DNA from: Alphaproteobacteria bacterium
GTDB lineage: Bacteria; Pseudomonadota; Alphaproteobacteria; Reyranellales; Reyranellaceae
Reading direction: 5' to 3'
Length of the DNA: 64,000 bases
Assembly (NCBI GenBank): GCA_019635875.1
Contig: JAHBYP010000002.1
Coordinates: forward strand, 248,001-312,000
In this document: one piece after another, positions 17,578 through 26,512 of the stretch
Layout of the letters: each line of letters starts with the position of its first letter
Numbering within the stretch: position 1 is the first letter of the stretch
Translations under genes and position numbers: made by a program
Notes under the pieces: generated by a model
Told to the model about the DNA's origin: nothing
Database searches by the model: none
The model's input: the letters and a program-made list of their open reading frames with translations, nothing else

Positions 17578-18969
17578 TCACGTCAAACCCGCCAGCTGCG
17601 CGGCGAAGCCGGCCTCGTCCTCGAGGCAGCGCAGGTCGAGCTTCAGGCTGCCGTCCTCGATGCGACCGATCACCGGCACGGGCAAGGCGCGGAAGGCGGC
17701 GGCGAGCTGGTCGACCACGCCGCCGCTCACCTTGCCGACGGGCGTCAGCGACAGCGCGACGCTGGCCAGCCGGTCGACGGGCAGCGAGCCGCTGCCGATC
17801 TGGCTGCGGCACGGCTCGATGCTGACCGTCGCGCGGCCGGCGAGCACCTGCGTCACGACCGGCAGCAGGCGCGTGGCGAGCGCCGCGATGTCGGCGGTGG
17901 CGCGCGTCAGCAGGCGCAGGGTCGGCAGCCTCTCGGGCAGGCGATCGGGATCGGCGTACAGACGCAAGGTCGCTTCGAGCGCCGCGAGCCGTCCCTTGTC
18001 GAGGCGCAGCGCGCGCTTCAGCGGATTCTTCGCCAGCCTGCGCACCAGCTCGCTTCTGCCGACGACGATGCCGCATTGCGGCCCGCCCAGCAGCTTGTCG
18101 CCGCTGAAGGTCACGAGATCGGCGCCGGCCTCGATCGCCTCGCGCACCGTGGGCTCGTGCGGCAGGCCCCAGCGCTCGAGATCGACCAGCTGGCCGCTGC
18201 CCAGATCGTTGACGAAGGGCAGGCCCTTCGCCCGCGCCAGCGCGGCGATCTCCTTCTCCGGCACGGCCGTGGTGAAGCCGACGACGGCGTAGTTCGAGGG
18301 ATGCACCTTCATCAGCATCGCCGTGCGTTCGCCGATCGCGCCCTCGTAGTCCCTGAGATGCGTGCGGTTGGTGGTGCCGATCTCGACCAGCACGCAGCCG
18401 GCGCGCGCCATGATGTCGGGCATGCGAAACGCGCCGCCGATCTCGATCAGCTCGCCGCGCGACACCGGCACTTCCCTGCCGAGCGCCAGCGTGTTGAGCA
18501 CCAGCACCACGGCGGCGGCGTTGTTGTTGACGACGACCGCGTCCTCGGCGCCGGTCAGCCTGCGCAGCCAGCCCCTGACGTGATCGTCGCGCTCGCCGCG
18601 CGCGCCCTTCTCGACGACGTATTCGAGATTGGACGGCGCGCCGAGCACGGCGTCGCTGGCCTCCAGCGCCTCGCGCGCCAGAACCGCGCGGCCGAGATTG
18701 GTGTGCAGCACCGTGCCGGTGAGGTTGAAGACGCGGCGCTGCGAGGGCGCCATCTCGGCGGCCAGGCGGCGGGCGGCCATGGCGGCGACGCCGGCCTCGT
18801 CGGCGACGGCCCTGGCGGCGCGCAGATCGGCCAGCGCCCAGCGCACCGCTTCGGTCGCGGGCAGGCGGCCGTGGCGCTCGATCAGCGGCGCGGTATCGGC
18901 ATGGCGCAGGACGCGGTCGACGGCGGGAAGGCGGGAAGCGGTTGGGCTGGTCAAAGACGGGGCTCGCAC
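17578..18969 (-). CDS. selA: L-seryl-tRNA(Sec) selenium transferase SelA
   Basis: PLP enzyme of 463 residues that turns seryl-tRNA(Sec) into selenocysteyl-tRNA(Sec) using selenophosphate. Conserved motifs are NLTGTVLHTNLGRA (82-95), VVVNNNAAAV and the PLP-binding lysine in FSGDKLLGGPQCG (Lys292). The N-terminal LPAVDRVLR segment matches bacterial SelA. The start at 18969 is GTG; no better ATG precedes the conserved N-terminus. It is followed by selB in the same direction. Confidence 0.96.
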   Translation of the reverse strand: MRAPSLTSPTASRLPAVDRVLRHADTAPLIERHGRLPATEAVRWALADLRAARAVADEAGVAAMAARRLAAEMAPSQRRVFNLTGTVLHTNLGRAVLAREALEASDAVLGAPSNLEYVVEKGARGERDDHVRGWLRRLTGAEDAVVVNNNAAAVVLVLNTLALGREVPVSRGELIEIGGAFRMPDIMARAGCVLVEIGTTNRTHLRDYEGAIGERTAMLMKVHPSNYAVVGFTTAVPEKEIAALARAKGLPFVNDLGSGQLVDLERWGLPHEPTVREAIEAGADLVTFSGDKLLGGPQCGIVVGRSELVRRLAKNPLKRALRLDKGRLAALEATLRLYADPDRLPERLPTLRLLTRATADIAALATRLLPVVTQVLAGRATVSIEPCRSQIGSGSLPVDRLASVALSLTPVGKVSGGVVDQLAAAFRALPVPVIGRIEDGSLKLDLRCLEDEAGFAAQLAGLT

Positions 18970-19055
18970 GCGAGACGGGCCGATTCCCTACCGCCTTTCG
19001 CCCCGGCGGGGCAACCTCCCACGCCGCCCGCCCCTCGGCGCCAGCCTTGATCCTG

Positions 19056-19177
19056 CCTTCCCCCGGAGGGAGAAGGTGCCCGAAGGGCGGAAGGGGGATG
19101 TCGAAGACGAACACCGGATTTGTTGCGGCATCCCCCTTCCGGCGCTGTGCGCCGCCTTCCCCCTCCGGGGGAAGGTA
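19056..19177. repeat. Palindromic repeat family B, copy 4
   Basis: Copy in the same orientation as copy 1, with small changes (GGAGGGAGAAGG in the left arm, GCTGTGCGCC near the right). It fills the space between selA and the next gene. Confidence 0.9.
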
Positions 19178-19208
19178 ATTCCTCATCCTCCCGCGAGAGG
19201 CGCGATGA

Positions 19209-19877
19209 TCAGTCGGGCAGCAGCAGCTCGAGGGTGACCCTGTCGCCGGCCTGGGCCGGACGGGTGCCGCAGCCTCGGGCCTTGCCCCAGGCCTCGACCG
19301 CCGAGCCGGCGACCGATGCCGGCAGGGGCGCCGGGCCGCTCACCGCCAACGCCGCCGGGGCGCCGTCCTCGCCGTCGAGGTATTCGATGCGCACCGGGGC
19401 CTTGGCATCGCCGGCCGCCCGCTCGCGATCTCCCCAGGCCGAGATCAGCTCGATCATCGCCAGCTGCAGCAGCCATTCGTCGATGACGCCGCAGCGCCGG
19501 TCCTCGGCGACGACGACCTCGAGCTCGACGCCCAGCAGCTTGGCTTCCTTGGCGAACAGGCGCTGGAAACGGTCCATCAGGCGGGTCACGTCGCTCGGCC
19601 CGGCGACACGGCCGGCCTGGGCGGGACCGAACTCGCGGAAGCCGCGGATGATCTCGGCCGCGAGCTGCACCTGATCGGCGATGGCCTCGAGCCGCTGCGC
19701 CAGCGACAGCACCTCGGTGTCGCGATCGCCGGCGCCGAAATCGTTGAGCTCGTCCAACGCATTGTCGGCGAGCAGCTGGATCGCGTTCAGCGGCTGGTTG
19801 AGTTCGTGGGCGGATGCAGCAATGACGCGCCGCAGCGAGTTCATCACGCCGGTATGCGCGGGTGACGTCTCGGTCAT
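19209..19877 (-). CDS. Histidine-kinase-like / histidine phosphotransferase protein with degenerate ATPase domain
   Basis: A 222-residue cytosolic protein. Residues 14-75 form a dimerisation/phosphoacceptor helix pair with the H-box ASAHELNQPLNAIQLL (His24), as in sensor kinases. The rest has the length of a HATPase domain but lacks clear N, G1 and G2 boxes: where the N-box would be it reads LQLAMIELISAWG. It may therefore be a phosphotransfer protein in the manner of ChpT or Spo0B rather than a kinase. ATG 19877 has GGGAG about 8 bases upstream. It is divergent from the receiver/winged-helix regulator at 20064. The function is inferred. Confidence 0.7.
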   Translation of the reverse strand: MTETSPAHTGVMNSLRRVIAASAHELNQPLNAIQLLADNALDELNDFGAGDRDTEVLSLAQRLEAIADQVQLAAEIIRGFREFGPAQAGRVAGPSDVTRLMDRFQRLFAKEAKLLGVELEVVVAEDRRCGVIDEWLLQLAMIELISAWGDRERAAGDAKAPVRIEYLDGEDGAPAALAVSGPAPLPASVAGSAVEAWGKARGCGTRPAQAGDRVTLELLLPD

Positions 19878-19931
19878 GTCCGGGTCTCCCATCCAGCCTG
19901 GCATGGTTGCACCGCAGCGCGGTGTCTCACC

Positions 19932-19994
19932 ATTTGTGGTCGAACAATATACATGCGGCACGACAAATAGAGTTCAGATTGGACATAACTGAAC
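19932..19994. promoter_or_regulatory. Divergent control region with two inverted repeats
   Basis: An AT-richer stretch between divergent genes at 19877 and 20064. It holds ATTTGT (19932-19937) ... ACAAAT (19963-19968) and the tighter GTTCAG-N11-CTGAAC (19972-19994). Inside the second is GTTCAGATTGGACAT, which resembles the GTCCAGAATGGACAT element upstream of the paralogous regulator at 30892. It is likely an operator or promoter region. This is inference from symmetry and recurrence. Confidence 0.5.
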
Positions 19995-20063
19995 CTTAGC
20001 CTGACGTGTCGTGGTAGATTCGGCGTCACTGTAGAGGTTTCGAAGCTACGCCGGGTGTGACGA

Positions 20064-20864
20064 ATGGCGGAGCCTAACACGAGCGATCTGACGCGTCCCA
20101 TCGCCATCGTGGTCGACGACGACGAGACGGCGGCGCGTGCGCTGGCCGACGTGATGGGACGTTCGGGGCTGCCCTCGCTGCACTTCACGCGTGTGGCGCC
20201 GGCGCTGGCGACGCTCGACCGGCAGCCCTCGATCAAGGTCGTGGTCTCCGACGTGGCGATGCCGGAACTCAGCGGCCTGGACCTCGCGGCGGCGATCCGC
20301 CAGCGCGACGGCGAGGCGCCGCACGTGCTGTTCATGTCGGGCCGCTCGGAGATGGCGATGCCGGTGGCGGCGCTGGGCCTGGGGGTGGTCGACTTCTTCC
20401 CCAAGCCGGTGCGCACGGCGCAGCTGGTGGCGCGGATTCGGACGCTGCTGGGCCTGCAGACGCCGGCCAGGGTCGAGGCGGCGCAGGACAGCTGGAAGCG
20501 GCGCGACGCGGATCTGCGCAACCGCATCTGGTTGCAGAAGGAACGTCTGTCGCTGGCGCAGCGACGCAAGGTGATGCCCGGCCTGCTCGATCCCGACGCG
20601 GCCTGGGTGATGCTGGTGGAGCTGCTGCACGCCGAGCAGCAGAAGCGGCCCTATCACGTGTCGGCGCTGTGCGCCGCGTCGGGCGCGCCGACGAGCACCG
20701 CGTTGCGGCGCCTGTCGGAGCTGGTCGACCAGGGGCTGGTGCAGCGGGTCGCCGACGGCGCCGACGCACGGCGGTCGTGGGTCAGCCTGACGGAGAAGGG
20801 CCAGGGTGTGCTGCGCGCCTGCATGGACGGCGGCGAGCAAGAGATGAGCAGGCAGAACGATTAG
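20064..20864 (+). CDS. Response regulator: receiver domain plus MarR-like winged helix
   Basis: A 266-residue protein. The receiver (about 12-130) has the acidic VVDDD, phospho-acceptor Asp63 in VVSDVAMPELSG and Lys114 in FFPKPV. After a linker, residues about 165-255 form a winged helix with HVSALCAASGAPTSTALRRL, resembling MarR/PadR-type DNA-binding domains. It is a clear paralogue of the protein at 30892-31701, sharing the ALCAASG-P-TALRRL-EL recognition helix. It probably controls transcription when phosphorylated by a neighbouring kinase. Confidence 0.85.
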   Translation: MAEPNTSDLTRPIAIVVDDDETAARALADVMGRSGLPSLHFTRVAPALATLDRQPSIKVVVSDVAMPELSGLDLAAAIRQRDGEAPHVLFMSGRSEMAMPVAALGLGVVDFFPKPVRTAQLVARIRTLLGLQTPARVEAAQDSWKRRDADLRNRIWLQKERLSLAQRRKVMPGLLDPDAAWVMLVELLHAEQQKRPYHVSALCAASGAPTSTALRRLSELVDQGLVQRVADGADARRSWVSLTEKGQGVLRACMDGGEQEMSRQND

Positions 20865-20892
20865 GCGGCCGGGTCGCCGCCGCGGAGACGGA

Positions 20893-21288
20893 ATGATGAG
20901 CGCACAAGTTCAGGAAGCGCCCAGGCGCCTGATCCTCGTCGTCGACGACGAGGATCTGGTGCGGCGCATCGCCTGCCAGGGTCTGCAGCGCCTGGGCTAC
21001 GACGTGATCGACGCGCATGACGGCGACTCCGCGCTCAAGCTGCTGGAGAGCGACGGGCGCAAGATCGACCTGCTGTTCGCCGACGTGCGCATGCCCGGGC
21101 GGCTGAGCGGCCCGGCGCTGGCCGACATCGCCCTGCGCCAGCGGCCCGACATGAAGGTGCTGCTGACCTCCGGCCACGCCCGCACCGAGGATTTCGCCAG
21201 CGTCGGCAGCTCCTACCCGGTGCTGCCCAAGCCCTATCGCCGCGCCGAGCTGGCCGAGGCGATCGCCTCGGCGCTGTCGCGGCCCTGA
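20893..21288 (+). CDS. Single-domain response regulator (CheY-like)
   Basis: A stand-alone receiver of 131 residues with all active residues: acidic VVDDED, Asp64 in LFADVRMPG, Thr/Ser in LLTSGHA and Lys113 in LPKPYR. It sits 28 bp after the winged-helix regulator and 13 bp before the large kinase, so it is probably cotranscribed and a phosphorelay partner. It starts at ATG 20893; a second ATG follows immediately. Confidence 0.88.
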   Translation: MMSAQVQEAPRRLILVVDDEDLVRRIACQGLQRLGYDVIDAHDGDSALKLLESDGRKIDLLFADVRMPGRLSGPALADIALRQRPDMKVLLTSGHARTEDFASVGSSYPVLPKPYRRAELAEAIASALSRP

Positions 21289-21301
21289 GGAAATCGTCCG
21301 C

Positions 21302-23662
21302 TTGACCACCACACCCGGCTCGGATCCGTTCGAGCGTCTCGCCGAGCTGGCGACGACGATCAATGCCGTCGTCGATCCGGCGCAGGCCCTGCCGCTGCTG
21401 GCGCGCTTCGCCGCCGAGCAGAGCGGCGCTGCGGCGGCCGTGATCGTGCCGCGCCAGCCCTGGCCGGGCGAACGCGCGCCACGCCAGACGAGCTGGAGCG
21501 ACGATCGCCTGACCGTCTCGCCGGCCGACGCGCGACGGCTGCTCGGCGCCATCGGCGCCCAGCCCGCCCTCGCCCAGCTGACGCGCGATGCGCATTCCGG
21601 CAGCGATGCCGCGGCGTGGCCGCCGGGCGTCGTCGCGCTCACCGTGCTGTCCGGCGATCCGGTCGTCGATATCGTCTGCCTGCACACCGGGGCGCCGGCG
21701 CCGCGGCCGGCGCGCGACGCCTTGCGCCACGCGGCGCCGCTGGCCGCCGGCCTGGTCGAGCGCATGCATCGCCGCAACGCCGCCATCCTCAGCCTGCGCC
21801 GCTTCCGCGACTTCACCGAGATCGCCGGCGACTGGCTGTGGGAGACCGACGCCGAGCACCGCTTCACCTTGCTCGAGAACCCGGCCAGCGGCGCACGCGG
21901 CGAGCGGCCCGACCAGGTGCTGGGCATGACGCGCTGGCAGCTCGCCGGCTCCTCGCTCGAGGAGCACCGCTGGCGCGAGCACAAGGCCGACCTCGACGCG
22001 CGCCGGCCGTTCTCCGGGCTCGAGTACACCTCGGGCCGCGCCGGCAAGGGTCGCGTCTTCGAATCCAGTGGTCGGCCGCGCTTCGCCGCCGACGGCACCT
22101 TCCTCGGCTATCGTGGCGTCTCGCGCGACATCTCGGCGTTGCGCGCCGCCGAAACCCGCGCCGCGCGCCAGGAAGGGCGCTTCCGCTCGATCGTGCGCAC
22201 CACGGCCGAGGGCGTCGTCGTGCTCGATGCCGAAGGCCGCATCGGCTACGCCAACCAGCGCTTCGCCGAGATGGTCGGCCGCACCGTCGAGGAGCTCGGC
22301 GGCGTGGCGATGGGCCCCTTCGTCGAAGACGGCCCGGCCTTCGTCGCGATCATCGCCGAGCCGCCGCTGCGGCCGGTCGAGCTCGTCCTGCGGCGCGCCG
22401 ACGGCACTGCGCTCAGCGTCATGGTCAGCATGCGGCCGATGCGGGCGGAGGGCTACGACACCGACGGCACGCTGGTGATGCTGAGTGACATCTCGGCGCA
22501 CAAGCAGGCCGAGGCCAGCCTGAGCGAGACGCGCGACAATCTGCGCTATCTCTTCGCCAACAACCCCAACCCGATGTGGGTGGTCGACGAGACGAGCCTG
22601 CGCTTCGTGTCGGTCAACGGTGCGGCGATCGCCGCCTACGGCTACAGCCGCGAGGAGTTCCTCGCCATGCGCCTGCCCGACATCCGCCCGCCGGAGGATG
22701 TCGCGCGCGTCGCCGACGCCATGGCCGCCGGCCGCTCGCCGCGCGGCGGCGTCGAGTTCTGGCGCCACCGCACGCGCGACGGCGACATCCGCGACGTCGA
22801 GGTGATGCCCTATCGCATCACCTTCGAGGGCCGGCCGGCCTGGCTGTCGCTGGTGCGCGACGTCACCGAGAAGCGGCGCGCCGAGGCGCGGCTGGCGGAG
22901 ACCGAGGAGAAGCTGCGCCGCGCCCAGCGGCTCGAAGCCATCGGCCAGCTCGCCGATGGCATCGCGCACGAATTCAACAACGCGCTGGCCGTGATCCTCG
23001 GCAACACCGAGATCCTGGCCGAGGAGGTCGGCGCCGTCGCCGCCGCGCGCGAGCCGCTGGCGGCGATCGGCGAGGCCAGCCAGCGCGGCGCCGAGCTGAT
23101 CGGCCATCTGCTGTCGTTCTCGCGCAGCGGCTCGTCGGCGCCGCGCACCCTGTCGGTCGAGGGGGCCATGGCGGCGATCGAGCCGATCCTGCGCCGCTTC
23201 CTGCCCAAGAACATCGAGCTCGAGGTGACGAGCGTCGAGGAGGCCTGGCCGATCCATGTCGACCAGGGCCAGCTCGAGACGGCGATGCTCAACCTGGTGT
23301 CCAACGCCCGCGACGCCATGCCCGAGGGCGGCCAGATCCTGATCGACATCGACAATCACGGCGCGGGAGAGGCCGCCGCCGACGATCTGGAGACGACGGT
23401 GGTGGGCGACCACGTGCGCATCCGCGTCACCGACACCGGCGGCGGCATGACGCCCGAGGTGCTGCGCCGCGCCTTCGAGCCGTTCTTCACCACCAAGCGG
23501 GTCGGCCGCGGCAGTGGCCTGGGGCTCAGCATGGTCTACGGCTTCGCCCGCCAATCGGGCGGCTCGATCGATCTCGCCAGCAATCCCGAGACCGGCACCA
23601 CGGTGACCCTGCTGTTGCCGCGCGCGCGACCCAGCCGCGCCAGCGCCGTCCAGGCGGCCTGA
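21302..23662 (+). CDS. Multi-PAS sensor histidine kinase (cytosolic)
   Basis: A 786-residue sensor kinase. Residues about 10-160 resemble a GAF-like region, followed by three PAS domains (about 168-285, 292-405 and 412-527), a phosphoacceptor segment ADGIAHEFNNAL with His556, and an ATPase domain with NLVSNARDAM, DTGGGM and SGLGLSMV. The HEFNN type H-box is that of large soluble alphaproteobacterial kinases. No membrane segments are visible. The start is TTG 21302, supported by GAGGAAA 9 bases upstream. It is likely the main kinase for the adjacent receivers. Confidence 0.88.
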   Translation: MTTTPGSDPFERLAELATTINAVVDPAQALPLLARFAAEQSGAAAAVIVPRQPWPGERAPRQTSWSDDRLTVSPADARRLLGAIGAQPALAQLTRDAHSGSDAAAWPPGVVALTVLSGDPVVDIVCLHTGAPAPRPARDALRHAAPLAAGLVERMHRRNAAILSLRRFRDFTEIAGDWLWETDAEHRFTLLENPASGARGERPDQVLGMTRWQLAGSSLEEHRWREHKADLDARRPFSGLEYTSGRAGKGRVFESSGRPRFAADGTFLGYRGVSRDISALRAAETRAARQEGRFRSIVRTTAEGVVVLDAEGRIGYANQRFAEMVGRTVEELGGVAMGPFVEDGPAFVAIIAEPPLRPVELVLRRADGTALSVMVSMRPMRAEGYDTDGTLVMLSDISAHKQAEASLSETRDNLRYLFANNPNPMWVVDETSLRFVSVNGAAIAAYGYSREEFLAMRLPDIRPPEDVARVADAMAAGRSPRGGVEFWRHRTRDGDIRDVEVMPYRITFEGRPAWLSLVRDVTEKRRAEARLAETEEKLRRAQRLEAIGQLADGIAHEFNNALAVILGNTEILAEEVGAVAAAREPLAAIGEASQRGAELIGHLLSFSRSGSSAPRTLSVEGAMAAIEPILRRFLPKNIELEVTSVEEAWPIHVDQGQLETAMLNLVSNARDAMPEGGQILIDIDNHGAGEAAADDLETTVVGDHVRIRVTDTGGGMTPEVLRRAFEPFFTTKRVGRGSGLGLSMVYGFARQSGGSIDLASNPETGTTVTLLLPRARPSRASAVQAA

Positions 23663-23711
23663 TTCAGCCTCGCTGCACCGTTCCGACCCGGATCGATCGC
23701 GCCGCGGACCC

Positions 23712-23724
23712 GTCCAAGACGGAC
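23712..23724 (+). promoter_or_regulatory. GTCCA-N3-GGAC palindrome upstream of the pseudo-receiver gene
   Basis: GTCCAAGACGGAC followed by CGATCGCAC. It ends 67 bases before the ATG at 23791. The paralogous gene at 28431-28889 has GTCCAACTTGGAC at the same distance, followed by CCTTCGCGC. A CTAA-containing sequence follows about 30 bases later in both. Probable operator or promoter element. Confidence 0.45.
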
Positions 23725-23790
23725 CGATCGCACATGGCCGCCGCACCCGGTGCTGGCTAATCCTGAGCCATCGAGTTTGCGAGGTTCAGG

Positions 23791-24240
23791 ATGGATCGGG
23801 ACGCGGTACTGGTGGTCGACGACGACGCCCTGGGCGAGCGGCAGATCGCCCATTGGCTGGGCGCGCAGGACGTCTTCCCCTATCTGTCGTCGGAGACGTC
23901 GCTGGCCGCGCTCAACGGCGAGAGGGCGCCGCGCATCGTCATCTGCAAGCCCGGCTCCAGTGGCGTCGCGGTGTTCCACTGGCTGCAGAACCTCAAGGAC
24001 CAGCCGATCGTGCTGATCCTCAGCGACGAGCCGGCGCAGCCCGGCAAGGTGCACGGCGACGGCAAGTCGCTCACTGCCGTGATGCACGCGCCGGTCGACG
24101 GCGCCGGCATGGCCCGACTCGTCAAGCTGCTGCTCGACGTCAGCGGCCGCATCGTCCAGGCGCCGGCCGAGGACGAGCCCCGGTCCGACCGCCCGCGCCA
24201 TGTCAGCCTCGACGACCTGCCGCCGGCCGGAAGGGCTTGA
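23791..24240 (+). CDS. Pseudo-receiver protein (atypical response regulator)
   Basis: A 149-residue protein with the receiver fold start VLVVDDDALGERQIAHWLGAQDV. Its phospho-acceptor position carries Lys in RIVICKPGSSG instead of Asp, and the conserved C-terminal Lys-Pro is also missing (AVMHAPV). It therefore probably signals without phosphorylation. A disordered acidic/proline tail follows residue 120. A paralogue with the same losses lies at 28431-28889; both share WLGAQDV. It follows the PAS kinase gene by 128 bp with its own putative control element. Confidence 0.78.
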   Translation: MDRDAVLVVDDDALGERQIAHWLGAQDVFPYLSSETSLAALNGERAPRIVICKPGSSGVAVFHWLQNLKDQPIVLILSDEPAQPGKVHGDGKSLTAVMHAPVDGAGMARLVKLLLDVSGRIVQAPAEDEPRSDRPRHVSLDDLPPAGRA

Positions 24241-24243
24241 GCC

Positions 24244-25554
24244 TCAGCGCAGGGCGAACACCTCGACGGCGCTCTCGCGGCCGCGTACCTGCACCGTCCC
24301 CATGCGCTCGGCGGTGAGCTCCATCGCGTTCGCGCCGGCGAAGGTCGCGCCGCAGACCAGGGTGTGCGTCTCGAAATCCTTGTTCAGCCGCTCCAGGCGC
24401 TGCGCCAGGTTCACCGTATCGCCGTAGATCGTGTAGGTCTGCCGCCGGGCATCGCCCACGGCGCCGGCCGCAACCGGGCCGGTGGCAACGCCGATGCGCA
24501 AGCGCAGTCGATGTCCCTCGAAGTCGCGCGCCGCCATCAGCGCCTGCAGCGCGCAGGCGGCATCGATCGCCCGCGCGCCATGCCCGGCAACGGCGATCGG
24601 CGTGTTGAAGGCGGCGATGAGCGCGTCGCCGACATGGTTCACGACGATGCCGCCGCGTTCGTCGACGATCGCGGTGGCGGCGCCGAAGAAGCTGTTGAGC
24701 ACCGCGATCAGCTCGTGCGGCGAGAGGCGCTCGGACAGCCCGGTGAAGCCCTCGATATCGGCGAACAGCACGCTGGCCTCGCGCAGCTGCGGCGCCAGCT
24801 GGCCGCTGTCGACGAGCTGCTCGGCCACCTGCTCGGGCACGTAGCGTCCGAGCAGCCGCTGCACGCGGTTGCGCTTTTCCTCGACGGCGGCGTGGTCGCG
24901 CACCATGTTGCGCGCGCGATGCACGGCGAGCGCGGCGATGCCGGTGGACAGCGCCATCACCAGCGCCTCGGCGACGCGCGTTGGCAGGGCGAGGAAGTTC
25001 AAGTTCAGCACGACGGCGAGATACTGATCGCGCGTCGGCGAGGCCGGCAGGCCGCCATAGCTGACGACTTGCTCCATGCCGGACATGATCCAGGCCGTGG
25101 CGCCGGTCATGCCGAGCACCGCGCACAAGCCCGTCCACAACACGAGCGCCGGCGAGAGCGACAGGATCGAAACCGCCAGCACGACGTAGTAGTAGGCAGG
25201 CCGGCTGGTCAGGAAGACGAAGTTCTGCGGAACGTCGCCGCCGGTGCTGATCGGCGCGAAGGCCAGAACAGCGCTGATCGCCGCCATGTCGCAGGCGAAG
25301 ATGACGAAGCGCGCGGCGCGCTCGTAGCGCCCGCCGACCAGTACCAGGGGCACCAGCCCGATGCCCGCGACCGCCAGCAACGCGGCGGCCGGGAGCAGAT
25401 TGTTGGGCCACGAGATGGCGATCAGATAGAAGGCGGCGATAGCGACAAGTGCGCAGGTCCGGCCGATAACGCCGAGCCGAAATCCCCGGCGCTCCGCCGC
25501 CGCGAGCGCCAGGTCCACCGCACCGGGATTATCGTCGGCCGTACTGCTCGTCAC
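24244..25554 (-). CDS. Membrane-bound class III adenylate/guanylate cyclase
   Basis: A 436-residue cyclase with about six N-terminal membrane helices (residues 30-215), a short linker, then a class III catalytic domain. Metal-binding Asp266 is in [14 protein letters not shown] and Asp310 in [13 protein letters not shown]. The transition-state residues are in [11 protein letters not shown]. Activity on ATP rather than GTP is likely but not proven. The start at 25554 is GTG. It overlaps the 3' end of the cupin gene by 26 bases, so cotranscription with the cupins is likely. It ends 4 bp from the convergent pseudo-receiver gene. Confidence 0.88.
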   Translation of the reverse strand: MTSSTADDNPGAVDLALAAAERRGFRLGVIGRTCALVAIAAFYLIAISWPNNLLPAAALLAVAGIGLVPLVLVGGRYERAARFVIFACDMAAISAVLAFAPISTGGDVPQNFVFLTSRPAYYYVVLAVSILSLSPALVLWTGLCAVLGMTGATAWIMSGMEQVVSYGGLPASPTRDQYLAVVLNLNFLALPTRVAEALVMALSTGIAALAVHRARNMVRDHAAVEEKRNRVQRLLGRYVPEQVAEQLVDSGQLAPQLREASVLFADIEGFTGLSERLSPHELIAVLNSFFGAATAIVDERGGIVVNHVGDALIAAFNTPIAVAGHGARAIDAACALQALMAARDFEGHRLRLRIGVATGPVAAGAVGDARRQTYTIYGDTVNLAQRLERLNKDFETHTLVCGATFAGANAMELTAERMGTVQVRGRESAVEVFALR

Positions 25555-26002
25555 TGACCTTTTCCATCCAGTCGACGACCTTGCCGTCGAGGTGTTCCTG
25601 AATGGCGATGTGGGTCATGGCCGTCGTCGCCGCAGCGCCGTGCCAGTGCTTCACGCCAGGTGGAATCCATACCACGTCGCCGGGCCGGATCTCCTGGATC
25701 GGGCCACCCCAGCGTTGCACCAGGCCGACGCCCGCCGTCACGACGAGGATCTGGCCCAGCGGGTGCGTGTGCCAGGCGCTGCGCGCGCCGGGCTCGAAGG
25801 TCACCACGCCGGCGCGCGTGCGCGACGGCGCGGGCATCTGGAACAGAGGATCGACGCGCACCGCGCCGGTGAAATAGTCCGCCGGGCCCTTGGCCGAGGG
25901 CAGCGAGCCGTTGCGCTGGATGTCGAGTCCCGGCCCTTGGGCCGCTGCCGACAGCGACGCTGTCACGAGAAACGACGCGAGGGTCGCAGTCCACATGTTC
26001 AT
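25529..26002 (-). CDS. Secreted cupin-domain protein
   Basis: A 157-residue cupin with a signal peptide ([23 protein letters not shown]). Metal-binding motif 1 is [13 protein letters not shown] and motif 2 [17 protein letters not shown], giving the usual His-rich site. It resembles (R)-mandelonitrile-lyase-like or quercetinase-like small cupins, and the reaction is unknown. The neighbouring cupin is about equally long without the signal peptide, so the pair are tandem duplicates, one exported and one cytosolic. Confidence 0.85.
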   Translation of the reverse strand: MNMWTATLASFLVTASLSAAAQGPGLDIQRNGSLPSAKGPADYFTGAVRVDPLFQMPAPSRTRAGVVTFEPGARSAWHTHPLGQILVVTAGVGLVQRWGGPIQEIRPGDVVWIPPGVKHWHGAAATTAMTHIAIQEHLDGKVVDWMEKVSDEQYGRR

Positions 26003-26016
26003 GCCAGCCCTTCCCC

Positions 26017-26415
26017 TCAGAAGCTCGGGTACTGGTCGTCGCCGACCTTCTCGAGCCAATCGACCGCCTTGCCGCCCAGCGCCTCCTGAATGGCGATGTG
26101 AGTCATGGCGGTGGTCGCCTTGGCGCCGTGCCAGTGCTTCTCGCCCGGCGCTGTCCAGATCACGTCGCCCGGCCGAATTTCCTCGACCGGCCCGCCCCAG
26201 CACTGCACCCAGCCGCAGCCCGATGTGACGATCAGCGTCTGGCCCAGCGGGTGGGTGTGCCAGTTGCTGCGCGCGCCGGGCTCGAAGGTGACGTAGGCGC
26301 ACGACACACGCGCAGGATCGCCCGCCTGGAACAGCGGATCGACGCGCACCGTGCCGGTGAAGAAACTCGTCGGCCCCTTGGCGGATGGTTGCGAGCCGCC
26401 GCGCCTGATTTCCAT
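26017..26415 (-). CDS. Cytosolic cupin-domain protein
   Basis: A 132-residue cupin, highly similar to the secreted one immediately downstream (shared [25 protein letters not shown] and KHWHGA motifs). ATG 26415 ([15 protein letters not shown]) has GGGAGG 8 bases upstream. There is no signal peptide. It is divergent from the LysR gene at 26513, the usual arrangement for a LysR-controlled target. The enzymatic role is unknown. Confidence 0.85.
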   Translation of the reverse strand: MEIRRGGSQPSAKGPTSFFTGTVRVDPLFQAGDPARVSCAYVTFEPGARSNWHTHPLGQTLIVTSGCGWVQCWGGPVEEIRPGDVIWTAPGEKHWHGAKATTAMTHIAIQEALGGKAVDWLEKVGDDQYPSF

Positions 26416-26512
26416 GATCGGCCTCCCTGATGCCTGCGCCTGATGATTTAGCGCGCGCACCCGGCGCAACTAGCCGGCATAATCCGCATGGACTGATGAG
26501 TGGCGGCGATAA

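Noticed and set aside
21035-23746. A 903-residue open frame antisense to the PAS kinase
   Set aside because: The opposite strand encodes a clear sensor kinase with all motifs; the antisense protein has no recognisable domain.
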